Shown: positions 41,204 through 51,800 of the stretch, piece after piece
Layout of the letters: the number at the start of each line of letters is the position of its first letter
Numbering within the stretch: position 1 is the stretch's first letter
Origin: Sporisorium sorghi
Lineage: Eukaryota; Basidiomycota; Ustilaginomycetes; Ustilaginales; Ustilaginaceae
Direction of reading: 5' to 3'
Assembly (NCBI GenBank): GCA_023212695.1
Contig: JALCCG010000015.1
Coordinates: 62,001 to 126,000 of the forward strand
Length of the DNA: 64,000 nt
Position numbers and translations under genes: made by a program
Notes under the pieces: generated by a model
Told to the model about the DNA's origin: nothing
The model's database searches: none
What the model saw: the letters and a program-made list of their open reading frames with translations, nothing else

Positions 41204-42895
41204 TTACAGATTCGACCGTTCCGAGTGTTCCTTGATCTGGTTCTCTCTGAGCTGCGCTTCGAGTTCGCGGATGGCCTCTCTGTCCGCTCTGATCCCCTCG
41301 GGGCTCTTGCCCGAGCTATTCCGCCTCGTCGCCCACTGCAGCCTCACTGGCGCTTTACCAACCTTGCTAGCCTCTCCTTTCACCTGCGCACCCTCCGTTG
41401 CTGCTTCTGCCGCAGTCGCATCACTCGTCAGATCAACATCGTTGATATGCACCAAGTTCTTCCTCCCCGCCCCACCCTCGCCCTCGGCCTCCAGATCGTC
41501 AAACGCCGCGTCCCTCTCCTGCCTCCTCGCCACCGGATCCCAAAACTCGTGCACCTCGGTCTTAACCCCATACGCCTGCGGCAAAATCTCGATCAGCTGG
41601 CCCTCCCTTACCTGAATGCTCGGAATCTCGTGCGGCTGCAGCCCCTGCAGATAGGCGATCAAACAGCGCAGCACCGACGACTGGCCGATGATGAGCACGT
41701 CGTTGCGCGTGCGCTCGAGCTCAAAGATGATGGGCTCCAGACGTACGGACAGGTCGTGGTACGATTCGGCGCGCGGAAAGCGGTGCGAGTACGGCTCGCG
41801 AAGTTTGCGCTCGTACTCGTCGGGGAAGCGTTGCTTGACCTCGTCGACCGACATGCCGTCGACGACGCCCGGGTTCATCTCGCTCAGCTGGCTGCGCTCG
41901 ATCACCTTGTAGCCCTTCTCAGCGAGCGGATAGGCCGTGTGTGAAGATCGGCGCCGCTGCGATGTCCATACTTCGAACGCTTTGCTGTCTTGCTCCATAA
42001 AATCGTCCTTGCTCGTGGCCTGATCGGCATTATCACCCGCCGCGGTCGGAGTGGAAAGCGGCGGCAAACCGGCCCTCTTGCGTCGCAGGTTGGCCATAAA
42101 GTGCGCGAGCTCGTCGGCGTAGTCCCAGCCGAGCGACGACAGGTCCGCATCCGCCTTGTACAGGTGTTCGACCAGCGCCTCGCCCGCTCGCACGAGATAG
42201 ATCGTCCGGTGCCGATTGTGGATGTTCATGAGGAAAAACACGATACGCGACTGCAAATACCCCTGGATGTTGTGCACCACCACCTGCTCGCCGACGTTGA
42301 TCAACTTGATGTACGGGAAGCTCGGGTTCTCGATCGGCTCGTACGTCTTTTCATGCCCTGCGATGCGCTCGTAGTAGTTCTGTACGGCCTTCTCCGGGTC
42401 CCAATCCACGTAATCCGGACTGCTGAGCTTGACGCTGCGCACGTTGGCCTCGACCACCTTCGGATCCGTGCAGATGCTCTCGAGGAACATGACGTGCACG
42501 CCCAGCTTGCCGTACTTTTCCCGTATGGCGTAGCGCCGGCTCTGCACCGAGTTGTTCGCATCGTATACCACGACCTGCCCGCCCTGATTGAAGAAAAAGT
42601 CGATGACGGTATCGTCGAAGTCATCGAGGATGTGCTTGCGCAGCTTTTCTGTGTCCTCGCTCTTGGGGCCAGAGACAAAGTAGTCCGCGGGGATCTTGTC
42701 GGCGCCACCGAGCACTTTGCGTCGATGATCACCGAGCGAGAAGACGCCGGATTTGACGCCGAGCCAGGTGAGGTAGCGCTCGATGGCGTGCGAGAGATGT
42801 GTCTTGCCTCGCGCTGGAAGACCGACGGTGGCGATGAGGATCTTGCCAGCGTGGTACAGTTGGCCGGAAGCGGTGGTGTAGAGCGGCGCCGCCAT
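41204..42895 (-). CDS. PFK26: 6-phosphofructo-2-kinase, phosphatase half degenerate
   Basis: A 563-residue PFK2/FBPase2 homologue. The N-terminal kinase makes fructose-2,6-bisphosphate, an activator of glycolysis: Walker A GLPARGKTHLS, then RRYAIREKYGKLGVHVMFLE. The C-terminal half has the histidine-phosphatase fold, but the RHGE active site reads RAGE (Ala237 in place of the phospho-accepting His), and the second histidine (CHQ in animal enzymes) is Gly404 (IIGQSSVLRC). The Glu of the ESYHDL motif is kept. The bisphosphatase should therefore be inactive, as in yeast Pfk26. The start MAAPLYTT is chosen by homology; an in-frame ATG at 43034-43036 could add 47 residues. No intron. Confidence 0.93.
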   Translation of the reverse strand: MAAPLYTTASGQLYHAGKILIATVGLPARGKTHLSHAIERYLTWLGVKSGVFSLGDHRRKVLGGADKIPADYFVSGPKSEDTEKLRKHILDDFDDTVIDFFFNQGGQVVVYDANNSVQSRRYAIREKYGKLGVHVMFLESICTDPKVVEANVRSVKLSSPDYVDWDPEKAVQNYYERIAGHEKTYEPIENPSFPYIKLINVGEQVVVHNIQGYLQSRIVFFLMNIHNRHRTIYLVRAGEALVEHLYKADADLSSLGWDYADELAHFMANLRRKRAGLPPLSTPTAAGDNADQATSKDDFMEQDSKAFEVWTSQRRRSSHTAYPLAEKGYKVIERSQLSEMNPGVVDGMSVDEVKQRFPDEYERKLREPYSHRFPRAESYHDLSVRLEPIIFELERTRNDVLIIGQSSVLRCLIAYLQGLQPHEIPSIQVREGQLIEILPQAYGVKTEVHEFWDPVARRQERDAAFDDLEAEGEGGAGRKNLVHINDVDLTSDATAAEAATEGAQVKGEASKVGKAPVRLQWATRRNSSGKSPEGIRADREAIRELEAQLRENQIKEHSERSNL

Positions 42896-43328
42896 GGTTG
42901 CGCGCTGTCGTTGTTGGTGTGATGTCGAGGAAGCGGGTGATGGTGAGGGGACGGGCGAGAAGGTTGAAGCGATATGCCAGATAACGTAGAGACGAAGCTG
43001 TGGAGGAGATAAACAGGCACGACGCTGCGATTTCATCAACCGAGCTGAATTTTAGCACCGGTTTTCTCATGTTAAGTCTATACTCCATCAGACGGATTCA
43101 TTTGGCTCGTCTTAGATCATCTCAACTCAACTCGAGGCTATCCAACATGACCAACCTTCCATCACAGTCCATGACGAGCAATGTGGTAACAGTGCGAATC
43201 GATGCTAGGGCCCTCGAATAGCAAGAACCTCTCGAAACAACGACCAAAGTACATGAAACAAGGGGCACACTGGCCATCAAATGAAGTTTCAGTGTGGGAA
43301 CCGCTGGTGGGTATATGACTCGCAGCCC
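42896..43328. other. intergenic: PFK26 promoter and thioredoxin 3' side
   Basis: 433 bases between two minus-strand genes. It holds an in-frame upstream ATG (43034-43036) of the kinase frame. Nothing else recognised. Confidence 0.5.
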
Positions 43329-43790
43329 CTACCTCGCCGACCCGAACACAGCCATGATCTTGCGATGATCCGCGGCCCTCGCCTGAATATACGCATCCAG
43401 CTCCTCGTACCCTCTTCCGCCCGTATAGCTCTCAAACCACGTACCGTCCCTGTACAGCTCCAACGATGGATACGCATCGATGTTCTGGCGCGTGCACAGG
43501 TCGCCCTGCGCAATGCAGTTGACGCGCGCAATGTGAAAGTTGGAAGAGTCCTCCAGGTGGCGATTCGATTCGGCAATGTCGTGGAAGGTGGGCGCGAATC
43601 GCTTGCAGTGGCCGCACCAGGGAGAGTAGAACTCGACGAACCACATGCCGTGGTCGGTGCAGGTGGTGAAGTTGCTCGCGGTCAATGATTGTACTGCAGG
43701 GTCGTAGCTGGGGAGCGGTCCGGCTGTAACGCAGGATACGGCGATGAGAAGTGCCAGGATGGAGAAGATCCATCGCGTTGTGAAGGACAT
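43329..43790 (-). CDS. secretory-pathway thioredoxin-domain protein (CGHC)
   Basis: 153 residues: an N-terminal signal peptide (MSFTTRWIFSILALLIAVSC), then a single thioredoxin fold with FYSPWCGHCKRFAP (active Cys59 and Cys62), a PDI-type CGHC site, and the cis-Pro stretch DAYPSLELYRDG. It resembles one catalytic domain of protein disulfide isomerase or the small fungal Mpd1-like proteins, so a role in disulfide formation or reduction in the ER is likely. It lacks a C-terminal HDEL/KDEL (it ends GSAR), so retention may depend on partners or it may be secreted. Two extra Cys (NCIAQGDLC) could form a structural disulfide. No intron. Confidence 0.85.
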   Translation of the reverse strand: MSFTTRWIFSILALLIAVSCVTAGPLPSYDPAVQSLTASNFTTCTDHGMWFVEFYSPWCGHCKRFAPTFHDIAESNRHLEDSSNFHIARVNCIAQGDLCTRQNIDAYPSLELYRDGTWFESYTGGRGYEELDAYIQARAADHRKIMAVFGSAR

Positions 43791-44422
43791 GTTGGTGAAC
43801 GCGTAATAGAGTTGGGTATAGATGGCGGATGCTGAAGTGTGTCAAAGAATGAGAGTTGAACAGACCGGCTGTCCAGGTATAAGTATTTGAAGAGACAGTT
43901 CGGTTGAAAGATGGAGAGGATAGTGCTAGAGGCGCCGGTATCAACGCTGAGACCCCTTGAGTAGTTATATAGGAGTTGGTGACAGTGCAAGCTGCACGGA
44001 TCGTCGCAAGAGGATCATGGTGGAGAAGGTGTAAGTTACTGTAAAGTTACGGGAGAATCGCCAACGCGCCAAGAAGTGCGCACTTTGCAGCACGCGCCTT
44101 TTGAATTTTGCAGATCCGGCCAACTTTGACAGCAGCAGAACATTCCTTCGCTTTAGACGGGGACGAGCGGTGGAGCGGCCTGTGCTCTGACTGAGCAAGT
44201 TCGGCAAGTCGGCCAGGAACGAGAGAACATCTGATTGCAGCGTCAGTCGATTGACATTCAGACGCAAGGGGGTGTTGCTTTGCGGTGTTCATGGCATCTG
44301 CACGAATTTCTTTTTTTCGATAAATTGTTGGATCTCAGACGCAAACAAATCTTGCCAAAAAAGGTCTCGGATCTCGGTGGGCGGCTGGAGAACGCTTTCT
44401 TTTTTCCAGTCGTGTCGGCCGT

Positions 44423-44440
44423 TGTGTGTGTGTGTGTGTG
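44423..44440 (+). repeat. (TG)9 microsatellite
   Basis: Nine TG dinucleotides in the divergent promoter region; a potential Z-DNA tract. Confidence 0.9.
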
Positions 44441-44979
44441 CTGCGCCAGGCCGAAAGAGCATTTTGACAAGCACTTGAACTCTTGACTGACGCACACAGA
44501 CAAGCTCGAAAGCAAAGAAAGACACACTCTCAGTCATTCCTGCGCTCTCACTCTGATCGGATCGGGTCCAACTCAACTGAGCTTGCTTGTCGTGTCAAAA
44601 AGCTAAGCTGAGCTGCTGCTGCACTTTGCGACTCAGAATCCCACCTCATTGCCACGCCCTTTCTCTCTTCACCCACAAACAACAACAACCCTCTCGACCT
44701 CATCTTCCTCCTGGCCCTTGCTCGCATCACTTCAGCAACGCACCCACGCTGGTCTGGATCTCAAAACCGCTCAGCATTTCCAGTCGACTCGAGTCCACTT
44801 CTGTTTCCCTTTCCATTCTCTACGCATCGGTGGTGGATCTCAGCATTGCATTGCTTCGCTCGCTTCCTGCATTTTGACTCAAAGTAAAGGGTGTCTCCTC
44901 TCTAAAATCGCATCAACGTCGAGCATCAATCGCATACACGCAGCTTCTCCGGACGCCTGGCTCAGAAACACCATCTCGA

Positions 44980-45012
44980 ATGTCCCAAAAGCTCAACTGC
45001 ATTCACCCATAG
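44980..45012 (+). promoter_or_regulatory. uORF in the La-domain gene leader
   Basis: ATG followed by nine codons and TAG (MSQKLNCIHP), ending 152 bases before the main ATG. It is the only ATG in roughly 570 bases of upstream sequence. Confidence 0.45.
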
Positions 45013-45164
45013 CATCGAAAGCCTCGCATTCAAACCCCGGCTTCACTCACGGTACCAGCCTCAGTCTATCTCGTCGCTGAGCGTCACACAAATTTTGCTC
45101 GAGACGGCGGAGCGAGTAGCAGCAAATCCCCTCGATTGCTTTTCGCTCCCCGTTTGCCGTCACC

Positions 45165-48100
45165 ATGTCGGCCTGGTCCTCTTCAACAGGCAAGGCGCAG
45201 CTCTCCTATGCTGATCGTCTCCGCCAAGCTTCAAAATCTACCGCACCCGTCAAGCAGGACCCTCCCCCTTCCACTTCCTTCGCTACACGCCCTGTGCCCC
45301 AAGAGCCAGCCAGAACGAGCCCTCCGTCCGCATCTTTGAGCGCTGCAGGCGCTCCATCGAGGAGACTCTCCAGTGCTTCGTCCGCCGGTGCTGCTGCTGC
45401 CACCATTTCAGGTGGCGCACCAAGACCGTCCGCGACTCCTTCGGACAACAGGAACTCGCCCGCTTCTTCCGAATCGAGTGCGGCCCCGCTCGCAAGCAGT
45501 GGCCCGCCCGTTAATGTCTGGGAAGCACGTCGCAAGCAGCTCGCCGATCGCGAGGCTGAAAAAGAGCGAGAGCGTCAAGCTGCGCTAGCTCAACAGAAAA
45601 GGGCAGCACCAGCAGTCACCGCAACTTCGAGTGCTAACGTCACGCCAAACAAGCCCAAACAGGCACCTGCAACGCCTCGAAAGGGCAACGAACGTCATTC
45701 CAAGGGCTCAACAGCCTCGAATCAATCTGATCGCAAACCCACCAAGACGAACAATCAGACACCTACCCGTGCTTCGAACTCGGTGTCAATAGCGTCATCA
45801 ACACCGACAACGAAAGCAGCACCGATAACGGACAAGGCCGCCGTGCCAACGACGGCCTCCAAAGCCAACCATGGCGCAACGCCGACCAAGTCAGCCAAGA
45901 TCGACAATCAATCCGCTGAAGGAGCCGGCACTGTGGTCAGACCCGATGAAGCGTCTGCTGCAGCTCAATCGAAGCAGGCGTCGAGTGACTCTACCTCCAA
46001 ATCCAAGGTCGACGACAGTGTCTCGAACAACGACGCCGCAAAGGCCCCAGCAAAGCAGCACGACCAAGCAGCCAACGCCTCGACTTCCGCTCAAAGCGCA
46101 GCCGCCCAAGTGCCGCCCTCTTCGGCCCTGTCTGTGCAGACCGGATCTGCCCAGCCCTTCATCCACGATGACGTTCCGGGAAGCCCTGCCACTGTCGCAT
46201 CCGCCATCGAGGAGGTCCTCAAGAATGGAGTCGCCAACGGTGGCCAGACCGAAGAAGACGATGCATGGCTCGCCAGAATCCATCTCCTGAATGGAGGTCA
46301 AAACATGCCCAAGTTCGGTGGTTTTGGTCCCAACGGCGTTTCAGGGCTAAGCGACGAGGCCGAGATGCAGGCCGCCAAAAAGGCAGAACGCGCTGTCGCC
46401 GCAGCCTGGGGAGCTGGAAAGAGTGTCTGGAACAAGTCGCAGCAAAGTCGGGCAGACGTTAGCAAGGATACTGCGTCTGCGTCATCACCAGGAGACGTTG
46501 CTAAGGATCCATCCCAAGCCACCAACGCAGACAGTAAAGACAGCGCCCCTGCGGTTCCTCCTGCCGCCGTCAACGGCACTTCTACAGGAAGCAAAGACGC
46601 CTCCGCTTCGGCTTCAAAAGAATCGCAGAAGGCGGCTGCAGTCTCCGGCGAAAAGCCTGAAGCTACCGTCGCCGACGCTTCAATTGGCAAGCAAAAGTCT
46701 CGAGCCCCATTGGACCAACAAAAGCCCGGTAAAGGTGCTACCACTCAATCAAAGGCGAGCACAGCGAACGTGCCGCCGTTCGAGGACGTCAACAATTGGC
46801 CCAGCCCGCTTGACGCTGGTAAGAAGCTCGCAGAAAAGCCGAGAGTCGCAGTCGGCTCCAGTGACCAAGACAAGTCAGACGCCGGCAAGGCCTCGCAATC
46901 AAAAACGCCAAAGAGTCTGTACGAAACGCTCGACGAGTTGCAGGTCCGAATCGCACCCGGCGCCAATCCTCAACAACCAGGAGGTGCTGCGGGCGCACGA
47001 AAAGGCAAACAGCAGTGGGTCTCGATTTTGCCAGAAATCACGCACACCTCGACACCGGCTGGTGGTGCCAAGATCAACCGACCCCAACTGGATGTTAAGG
47101 CGGGCAAGGGCGCGAATAAGCAACAGCAGCAGCGCAAGGACGCAAACAAGGGCGCGGGTCAGACGCATCAAGGTGCTCAAGGTGGCACGAAGGATGGCGG
47201 CAACAAGCCGAAAGCTGCTCGAGCGGAGGACAAAGCGCAGGCAAAGGAGGGTGCAGTCGATGCTTCCAGCGGCAACAAGGCTTCTGATCCGCGGGGTAAA
47301 GAGGATGCGCGTGGTTTGCAAGCGACACAGGGTGACAAGGCTGGTGGTGCTGCCGCCAACAAGTCGAATGCGAGATCGACGGACGCGCACAGTACTCCAG
47401 CCAAGCCATTCACGCCAAACTCGCAGAATCAGCCACAGGATGCCGAGCAAACCCAGACCAAGAGCGCTGAGTCTGCATCTGCCAGCACCGAGAAACAGGC
47501 GGGCTCAGCACCTTCGTCCACTCCATCCGCACGCGGCGAACTGCCAGCTAAGCAGCCACAGCACACACAGCAAGCACGCACCAACCTCCGTCCCAACCTC
47601 AACGGCGTCCCACCGCATCCTAACGGCGTAAGAGCACCCAAGAGCGGCGCCTCTTCGGGAACGGGCACGCCGGTTACGAACAGAAGCTCTCCTCGAGGCT
47701 CAGTCGCATCGTCGCCCAAGGTGCACGCTCTGCCGCGTGCTGCGGCGCAGCTGTCGCACGATTCCATCTCCACCCCATACGCTGCTGTCCAGCCGCCTCC
47801 GCTGTTCTACGGCCCATCCGGCGCCGCCACGCCGATGCTCGCGCCGGGCCCGCCAACCAACCATGCAGCTCCCTGGCTGCCGTACAACCCGTACGCGCGA
47901 CCCGCCCCCGCCGCTACCGCATACATGTTCGACGCCACCGCACAGACCGGCGCCCCGCTGCCCGCCGGCGTGCTCGGCCAGCTGCTCGGCCAGATCGAGT
48001 TCTACTTTTCGCAGCACAACCTGCAAGGCGACTTCTTTTTGCGCCAGAAAATGGATGCGCAGGGCTGGGTGGACATTGCGGTCGTCGCGGGGTTCAAGCG

Positions 48101-48392
48101 CGTGCAGGCGATCACGGCGGATTTGGGGATGGTCAAGGATGCGCTGTTGCACAGTGCGGTGTTGGATGTGGATGAGCTGGGGATGAGGGTTAGGAGGCGG
48201 TGGGGGTGGGAGCTGTATACGCTTGCGCCTGCGGCGAGTTCGCCAGCGCCGGAGGTGGCAGAGAAAGCGGCGGAGGGAGCGACGGAGAAGCAGAAGGAGG
48301 TCGAAAAGCCCACACCGGGCGGTGGCGAGGAAGACGAAGAGGCGCTGGGCGTCGTCGCGGCCTCTGGATTCGGAGGCGCGCTCGAAGCGTGA
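45165..48392 (+). CDS. La-motif RNA-binding protein (LARP1/Sro9-like)
   Basis: 1075 residues. Almost all of the protein is low-complexity (Ser/Ala/Lys/Gln/Thr), with short conserved islands such as VNVWEARRKQLADRE and FEDVNNWPSP, which are characteristic of fungal Sro9/Slf1-type proteins. The La motif lies at about residues 935-1025: QIEFYFSQHNLQGDFFLRQK, then QGWVDIAVVAGFKRVQ and a WELYTL end. No RRM is seen. Such proteins bind mRNA and polysomes and stabilise or tune translation of ribosomal and other mRNAs. The start ATG has a CACCATGTC context. Its leader appears long and carries a single uORF. It converges on the SH3 protein gene. Confidence 0.88.
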   Translation: MSAWSSSTGKAQLSYADRLRQASKSTAPVKQDPPPSTSFATRPVPQEPARTSPPSASLSAAGAPSRRLSSASSAGAAAATISGGAPRPSATPSDNRNSPASSESSAAPLASSGPPVNVWEARRKQLADREAEKERERQAALAQQKRAAPAVTATSSANVTPNKPKQAPATPRKGNERHSKGSTASNQSDRKPTKTNNQTPTRASNSVSIASSTPTTKAAPITDKAAVPTTASKANHGATPTKSAKIDNQSAEGAGTVVRPDEASAAAQSKQASSDSTSKSKVDDSVSNNDAAKAPAKQHDQAANASTSAQSAAAQVPPSSALSVQTGSAQPFIHDDVPGSPATVASAIEEVLKNGVANGGQTEEDDAWLARIHLLNGGQNMPKFGGFGPNGVSGLSDEAEMQAAKKAERAVAAAWGAGKSVWNKSQQSRADVSKDTASASSPGDVAKDPSQATNADSKDSAPAVPPAAVNGTSTGSKDASASASKESQKAAAVSGEKPEATVADASIGKQKSRAPLDQQKPGKGATTQSKASTANVPPFEDVNNWPSPLDAGKKLAEKPRVAVGSSDQDKSDAGKASQSKTPKSLYETLDELQVRIAPGANPQQPGGAAGARKGKQQWVSILPEITHTSTPAGGAKINRPQLDVKAGKGANKQQQQRKDANKGAGQTHQGAQGGTKDGGNKPKAARAEDKAQAKEGAVDASSGNKASDPRGKEDARGLQATQGDKAGGAAANKSNARSTDAHSTPAKPFTPNSQNQPQDAEQTQTKSAESASASTEKQAGSAPSSTPSARGELPAKQPQHTQQARTNLRPNLNGVPPHPNGVRAPKSGASSGTGTPVTNRSSPRGSVASSPKVHALPRAAAQLSHDSISTPYAAVQPPPLFYGPSGAATPMLAPGPPTNHAAPWLPYNPYARPAPAATAYMFDATAQTGAPLPAGVLGQLLGQIEFYFSQHNLQGDFFLRQKMDAQGWVDIAVVAGFKRVQAITADLGMVKDALLHSAVLDVDELGMRVRRRWGWELYTLAPAASSPAPEVAEKAAEGATEKQKEVEKPTPGGGEEDEEALGVVAASGFGGALEA

Positions 48393-48809
48393 TCCCCCGA
48401 TTGAGCATTCGCATACCCTCCGTGCTGCAGCACACACATGGGGTCACCGTTCGTCCCACGTCATGTAGCATTCACTTTCACTCAAACACACAAAAGTACT
48501 GCATGCATCCCCATCCCAAGCACATCAGCCACATGACCTTGAGAACAGCATGTTTTGATTTCTCGCATTGGCATGCGTGGGAGAATTCGGCGTGCGAACA
48601 TCGAGCCGTGTGCTGTGCAGCAGCTCGATTCTATCCGGGGCTCTGGATGGCCTCCGCCACCGCCAAAGACTCATACGCTCGGCGTCAACAAGCACAGACA
48701 TGGCCGCACCGCAAAACAGGCAACACGATGTTGACATGTTCAAAAAACACGACCTTCTTTCGCTGCAAACACTTGTACACGATACACCACCCTTCTAACC
48801 TTGCTTGCC
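48393..48809. other. intergenic: convergent 3' ends
   Basis: 417 bases between the stops of the La-domain and SH3-domain genes, presumably 3' UTRs. Nothing else recognised. Confidence 0.55.
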
Positions 48810-51800
48810 TCAAAAAATCCGTATCACATCCGCAAGCAAGCTGTCCAAGCTATCGTCGATATCGCCCAGCTGAGTACTGATGCCGTGGTACGCCTCCCTG
48901 ACCTTCTTGTCCTCGACGAACGGCATGGCGGGCGCGAACAGTCCGCCCGGTTCGGGTTTTAGCACGTCGCGCTCGTCCTCGAGCATGAGCGAGAGCTTCG
49001 ATGCTGCGTTCGAGAGTTTGCTGCCTGGTCGGGAGCCTGTACCACCGCCGCCACCGCTGCCGACGCTGCCCATGAGCGCAGAGCTGTTGAGCACGGGCGA
49101 CGCCGCCGACGAGATGGAGCTCATGCTCGCGTGGCTCAGCAGCTTCTTGCGTGGGTCCCGGCGTGCGGCCGCTTCTACGATTGTGTACAGATGCGAGAGT
49201 GACGCATCGTCCGCGCCGAAAGACAGAGCTGCTACGGACGGATAGGCTGATGGCGTGATCGAGCGCGAGCCGCTCGCGGCGCCTCTGTCAGCAGCTCCAC
49301 CTCCACCTACGCCCAGCGCACTCGCCGAACGCATCTCGGTCGGCTGGCGCCCGGCAACAAACGTCGAAAGGGGCGTCAGCATCGTGGCCGTGGTGTTGGT
49401 GGCATGCGTGGCGGCAGAGCTCGTGCCAACCGTGAGGGGGCTCGACGTGTCGCGCGAGTTGGAGAACTCGGATCCGACCGACAGCTGCTTCTTGTGCGCT
49501 GCTGCTGTTGCTGTTGTTGCTGCGCCAGCTGCTGCTCCTGCTCCCGCTGCGACAGCTGCTGCCCTGCCATTCCTCTGAGCATCTGCTGAAGCAGTGGATT
49601 GCGTGCCATCCGCACTGAGCGCCCTTGTCGGAGCAGCGGAACCTTCCTTTGCCGACGACAAGGTCGGCGTCTGCACTCGATCCAGGACAGCATTGATCCT
49701 CTCCTCGACATTCGTCGTCGACTGTGTGCTCCCACGCAGAAGTGTATCCAGCAAGTCCCCATTCGCCGCCGTCGCCCCTCCTCTGCCAGCAGCCTCAGCC
49801 CCACCCCTACTCGACTGCTTTCCAAAGGCAAGCGGAGCTACCCCGCCATTCAGCTGAGAAGTCGGGGAGGGACGCACTTCAAAATTGACCTCGTCCAGAC
49901 CAAGTGGGCTTTCGCCACCAGGCGAGCTTCGAGCAGAGGCGTATTCATCGGTGGTATGGTCGCTCTGCATGCTCTTCTTGATGCCGAAGGCGGGTCGTGC
50001 ATCGATCGGTCGAAGGCCCGCATCGGCTGAGGAGCTCAACTGCGTGTCTTGCGAAGACTGCATCTGATCCTGCATCACCTCTTCGATGATGGAGCTGATG
50101 TCGCGTTCCTGGCCATCTGCGGGCACGTACGAGTAGCGGAACTTGTTCGATGCGCCCGACTTTGTAGACCGAATGCGCGCCTGGTTGGACAACATGACAT
50201 CGACGCCTTGTTGCGTGTTGCGCTGAGCTCCCAGCACGGCAGCGTTGCGTTCTGCCGCCGCCGCTCGCTGGGCTGCAATGATTTCTTGCGGCGTTCTACC
50301 TGCGTTCGGCTTGGCCTGACCGTCCTGCAACAGATCCCTCGATCCGCCCAGACGAGGGCTACCCAGCTGAGACTGCAATTGCCGCGTCTCGTGCACGGCA
50401 GCCAGCTTGTTGTCCGTTGGGCTGTGCGCTCGAGCGCCGACCGCGCCGGGCATGTGTTGTCGTGCCTTGGGTCCTGAGTGAGCGTGCGTGATCTGACGCA
50501 GCACAAACACTGGATCGTGCACTCCGACGTCGTCCGACGCGCCGAGCAGGGCGGCAGCATCGATGCTGCGACGCTTTCCGTCAGACGATCTGCGGTTGCC
50601 GATTCCGAGCTTGAATGCGGGTGGCGATGGGTAAGCGTCCAGGACCTTGCTCGTTGGTGCCAAGGCACGTTCGCCGTCGGCCGCCTGCACAGCCAGACCG
50701 TACTTGACGTGCAACCTGCTCTTGCGCCTCGACGGTCGATCCTCAACATCATCACCACCTTCGACGACACCTTCTGCAATCCCAAAACGATCCAGGCCCT
50801 CCTCGACCACTTCGGCTACGGTGGTGTTACGCGGGAAGGTAAGGATCTTTTCGCGGAATCGCGGCTGCGAAGGGGTCTCTGCCGCAGCATCTGGGCGTTG
50901 CGACAGTCGCTCACGCAAGGTGGCGGCGGGAATGAGCGCATTCGTCTGAGGATCAAAGACAACCCCTTCTGGAAGGTCCGAAGAATATATGATCAGCCGC
51001 AGGGCAAAGCGAGCCGTTGGACTCTGCACGGTCTCGCTAGTCTCGCCCGTGAGGAGCGAAGAGTGGCTGCTGCGAGCCGCATCGTCGCCATTGAGGCTGA
51101 AGGAAGTCACGTTGCTGTTGTCCTGGGACACGGAAAGATCGGACACGTTGCCGGATCGACCCGACTCATCAGCTCCGTTGAGATCGACATAGCCCTGCAG
51201 ACGGTCGCGCCTGCTGATGTAGAACTTGACTGCGTGGTCATCGCTAAAGTCGTTCCCGAGTCGAGCGATGGCGGGATGCGTGCTGAGGTTCGACGAGATG
51301 GACGAGATGGAGCCGACACTGGACCTCTTGACGCTGGGCACAGTCACTTGCCCCTGCTGCAAGATGTCGGTGAGCGTGTTGAAGAGTTCGAGTGGATGCT
51401 CATCTGCATCCAGCGGTCGCTCGTCGCCTTCCAAGCGCTTGATGGTCAAAACATACTTGTCCATGTCGTGCAGATTGACTCCGAAGCGCTGCAGTGCTTG
51501 GCGCTGCAGATCGGCCGAGCGCGTGCTATCGTTGAGCAGCACCGTCTTGAACGTCGAGTCCGAATCGACACCTTCGCCGGCAAACACACGAAGCACACTG
51601 AGCATGGGTGTCGAGCCGGAAGGCCCAATCAAGGAACCGGGCCGTTGATGCGAGCGCTTCTTGTCGGTGATGCCATTCGGGCTCGCAATGCTGGCCGAAT
51701 CGTAGCTGCTGTTCTGCGGAGACAGGAACTGTCTCTGGTACGCCTCCTGTGTGGCTCGGTCACGCTCCTGGACGGCGCGGCCCATGCCGATGCTCTGACC

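Larger units (their letters stand above)
43791..45164. promoter_or_regulatory. divergent promoter and long leader of the La-domain gene
   Basis: 1.37 kb between divergent ATGs. It includes a (TG)9 run at 44423-44440 and a TTACTGTAAA palindrome-like box near 44036. From about 44590 to 45164 the plus strand contains only one ATG, in a short uORF, suggesting a 5' leader of several hundred bases. Confidence 0.5.
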
